From: Reinekea marinisedimentorum
GTDB lineage: Bacteria; Pseudomonadota; Gammaproteobacteria; Pseudomonadales; Natronospirillaceae
Direction: 5' to 3'
DNA: 64,000 bases
Assembly: GCF_004341165.1 (NCBI RefSeq)
Contig: NZ_SLZR01000002.1
Span: 310,001 to 374,000, forward strand
The position numbers were made by a program, and so were the translations under genes. A model generated the notes under the pieces. It was not told the origin of the DNA. It ran no database searches and saw nothing but the letters and a program-made list of their open reading frames with translations. Below, piece by piece: positions 63,952 through 64,000 of this stretch. Position 1 is the first letter of the stretch. Each line of letters starts with the position of its first letter.

Positions 63952-64000
63952 TATTACGCAATAACCTAAACCCGAAAGTACTCCAGCTCTGACTTTTGCG

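Overview
The window looks like chromosomal DNA from a free-living, probably marine, Gram-negative gammaproteobacterium. This is inferred from gene content: many lipoproteins and Tat/Sec-exported enzymes, three PL7-type alginate-lyase-like genes, PhoX, several c-di-GMP and two-component proteins, and very Asp-rich secreted proteins. A Saccharospirillum/Reinekea-like or other oceanospirillalean host would fit, but the sequence alone cannot fix the taxon. No rRNA, tRNA, insertion sequence, prophage or CRISPR array was seen.

1-12.1 kb: a truncated cobalamin riboswitch leads into a three-gene B12/corrinoid ABC importer (btuF-btuC-btuD type) that ends in a terminator. It is followed by a large hybrid sensor kinase, an MgtE-type Mg2+ transporter, a PAS-GGDEF-EAL protein whose GGDEF motif is degenerate, a small membrane protein and a chemoreceptor. 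12.2-21.5 kb: a tight five-gene minus-strand operon of circularly permuted ATP-grasp, alpha-E and transglutaminase-like proteins. Each function is present twice, once as separate genes and once partly fused. This is a conserved but biochemically uncharacterised amide-bond/peptide system. 21.7-24.9 kb: a membrane protein, a SixA-like phosphatase and an OmpR-type two-component pair.

25.2-33.3 kb: secreted and surface functions. There is a solitary PilY1-like protein with a small secreted partner, a C-type-lectin-like secreted protein, a cytochrome b561, an unrecognised secreted protein, a racemase-like protein and a chromosomal AAC(6')-I-like acetyltransferase. 33.6-40.3 kb: a PAS-PAS-GGDEF cyclase, a Tat-exported sulfide:quinone-reductase-like flavoprotein with a small membrane partner, a CsgG/DUF4810/DUF799 lipoprotein operon, an ICMT-like methyltransferase and a YfcE-like phosphodiesterase.

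40.4-54.6 kb: a polysaccharide-utilisation-like region. Three PL7-like lyases (one carrying a ricin-type beta-trefoil) lie around a phoX gene, and three very large consecutive lipoproteins follow after two housekeeping genes. Two of these share a novel-looking ~220-residue N-terminal domain fused to two different putative glycoside-hydrolase barrels; the third is an orphan. This is the most promising candidate for an undescribed system. 54.9-56.7 kb: a BenE-type transporter diverges from an XRE-cupin regulator across two palindromic operator-like repeats. 56.7-62.3 kb: a thiamine operon thiC-thiDE-thiS-thiG-thiH behind a TPP riboswitch. 62.4-64 kb: a DUF2007 protein, an SDR oxidoreductase and a thioredoxin-like protein.
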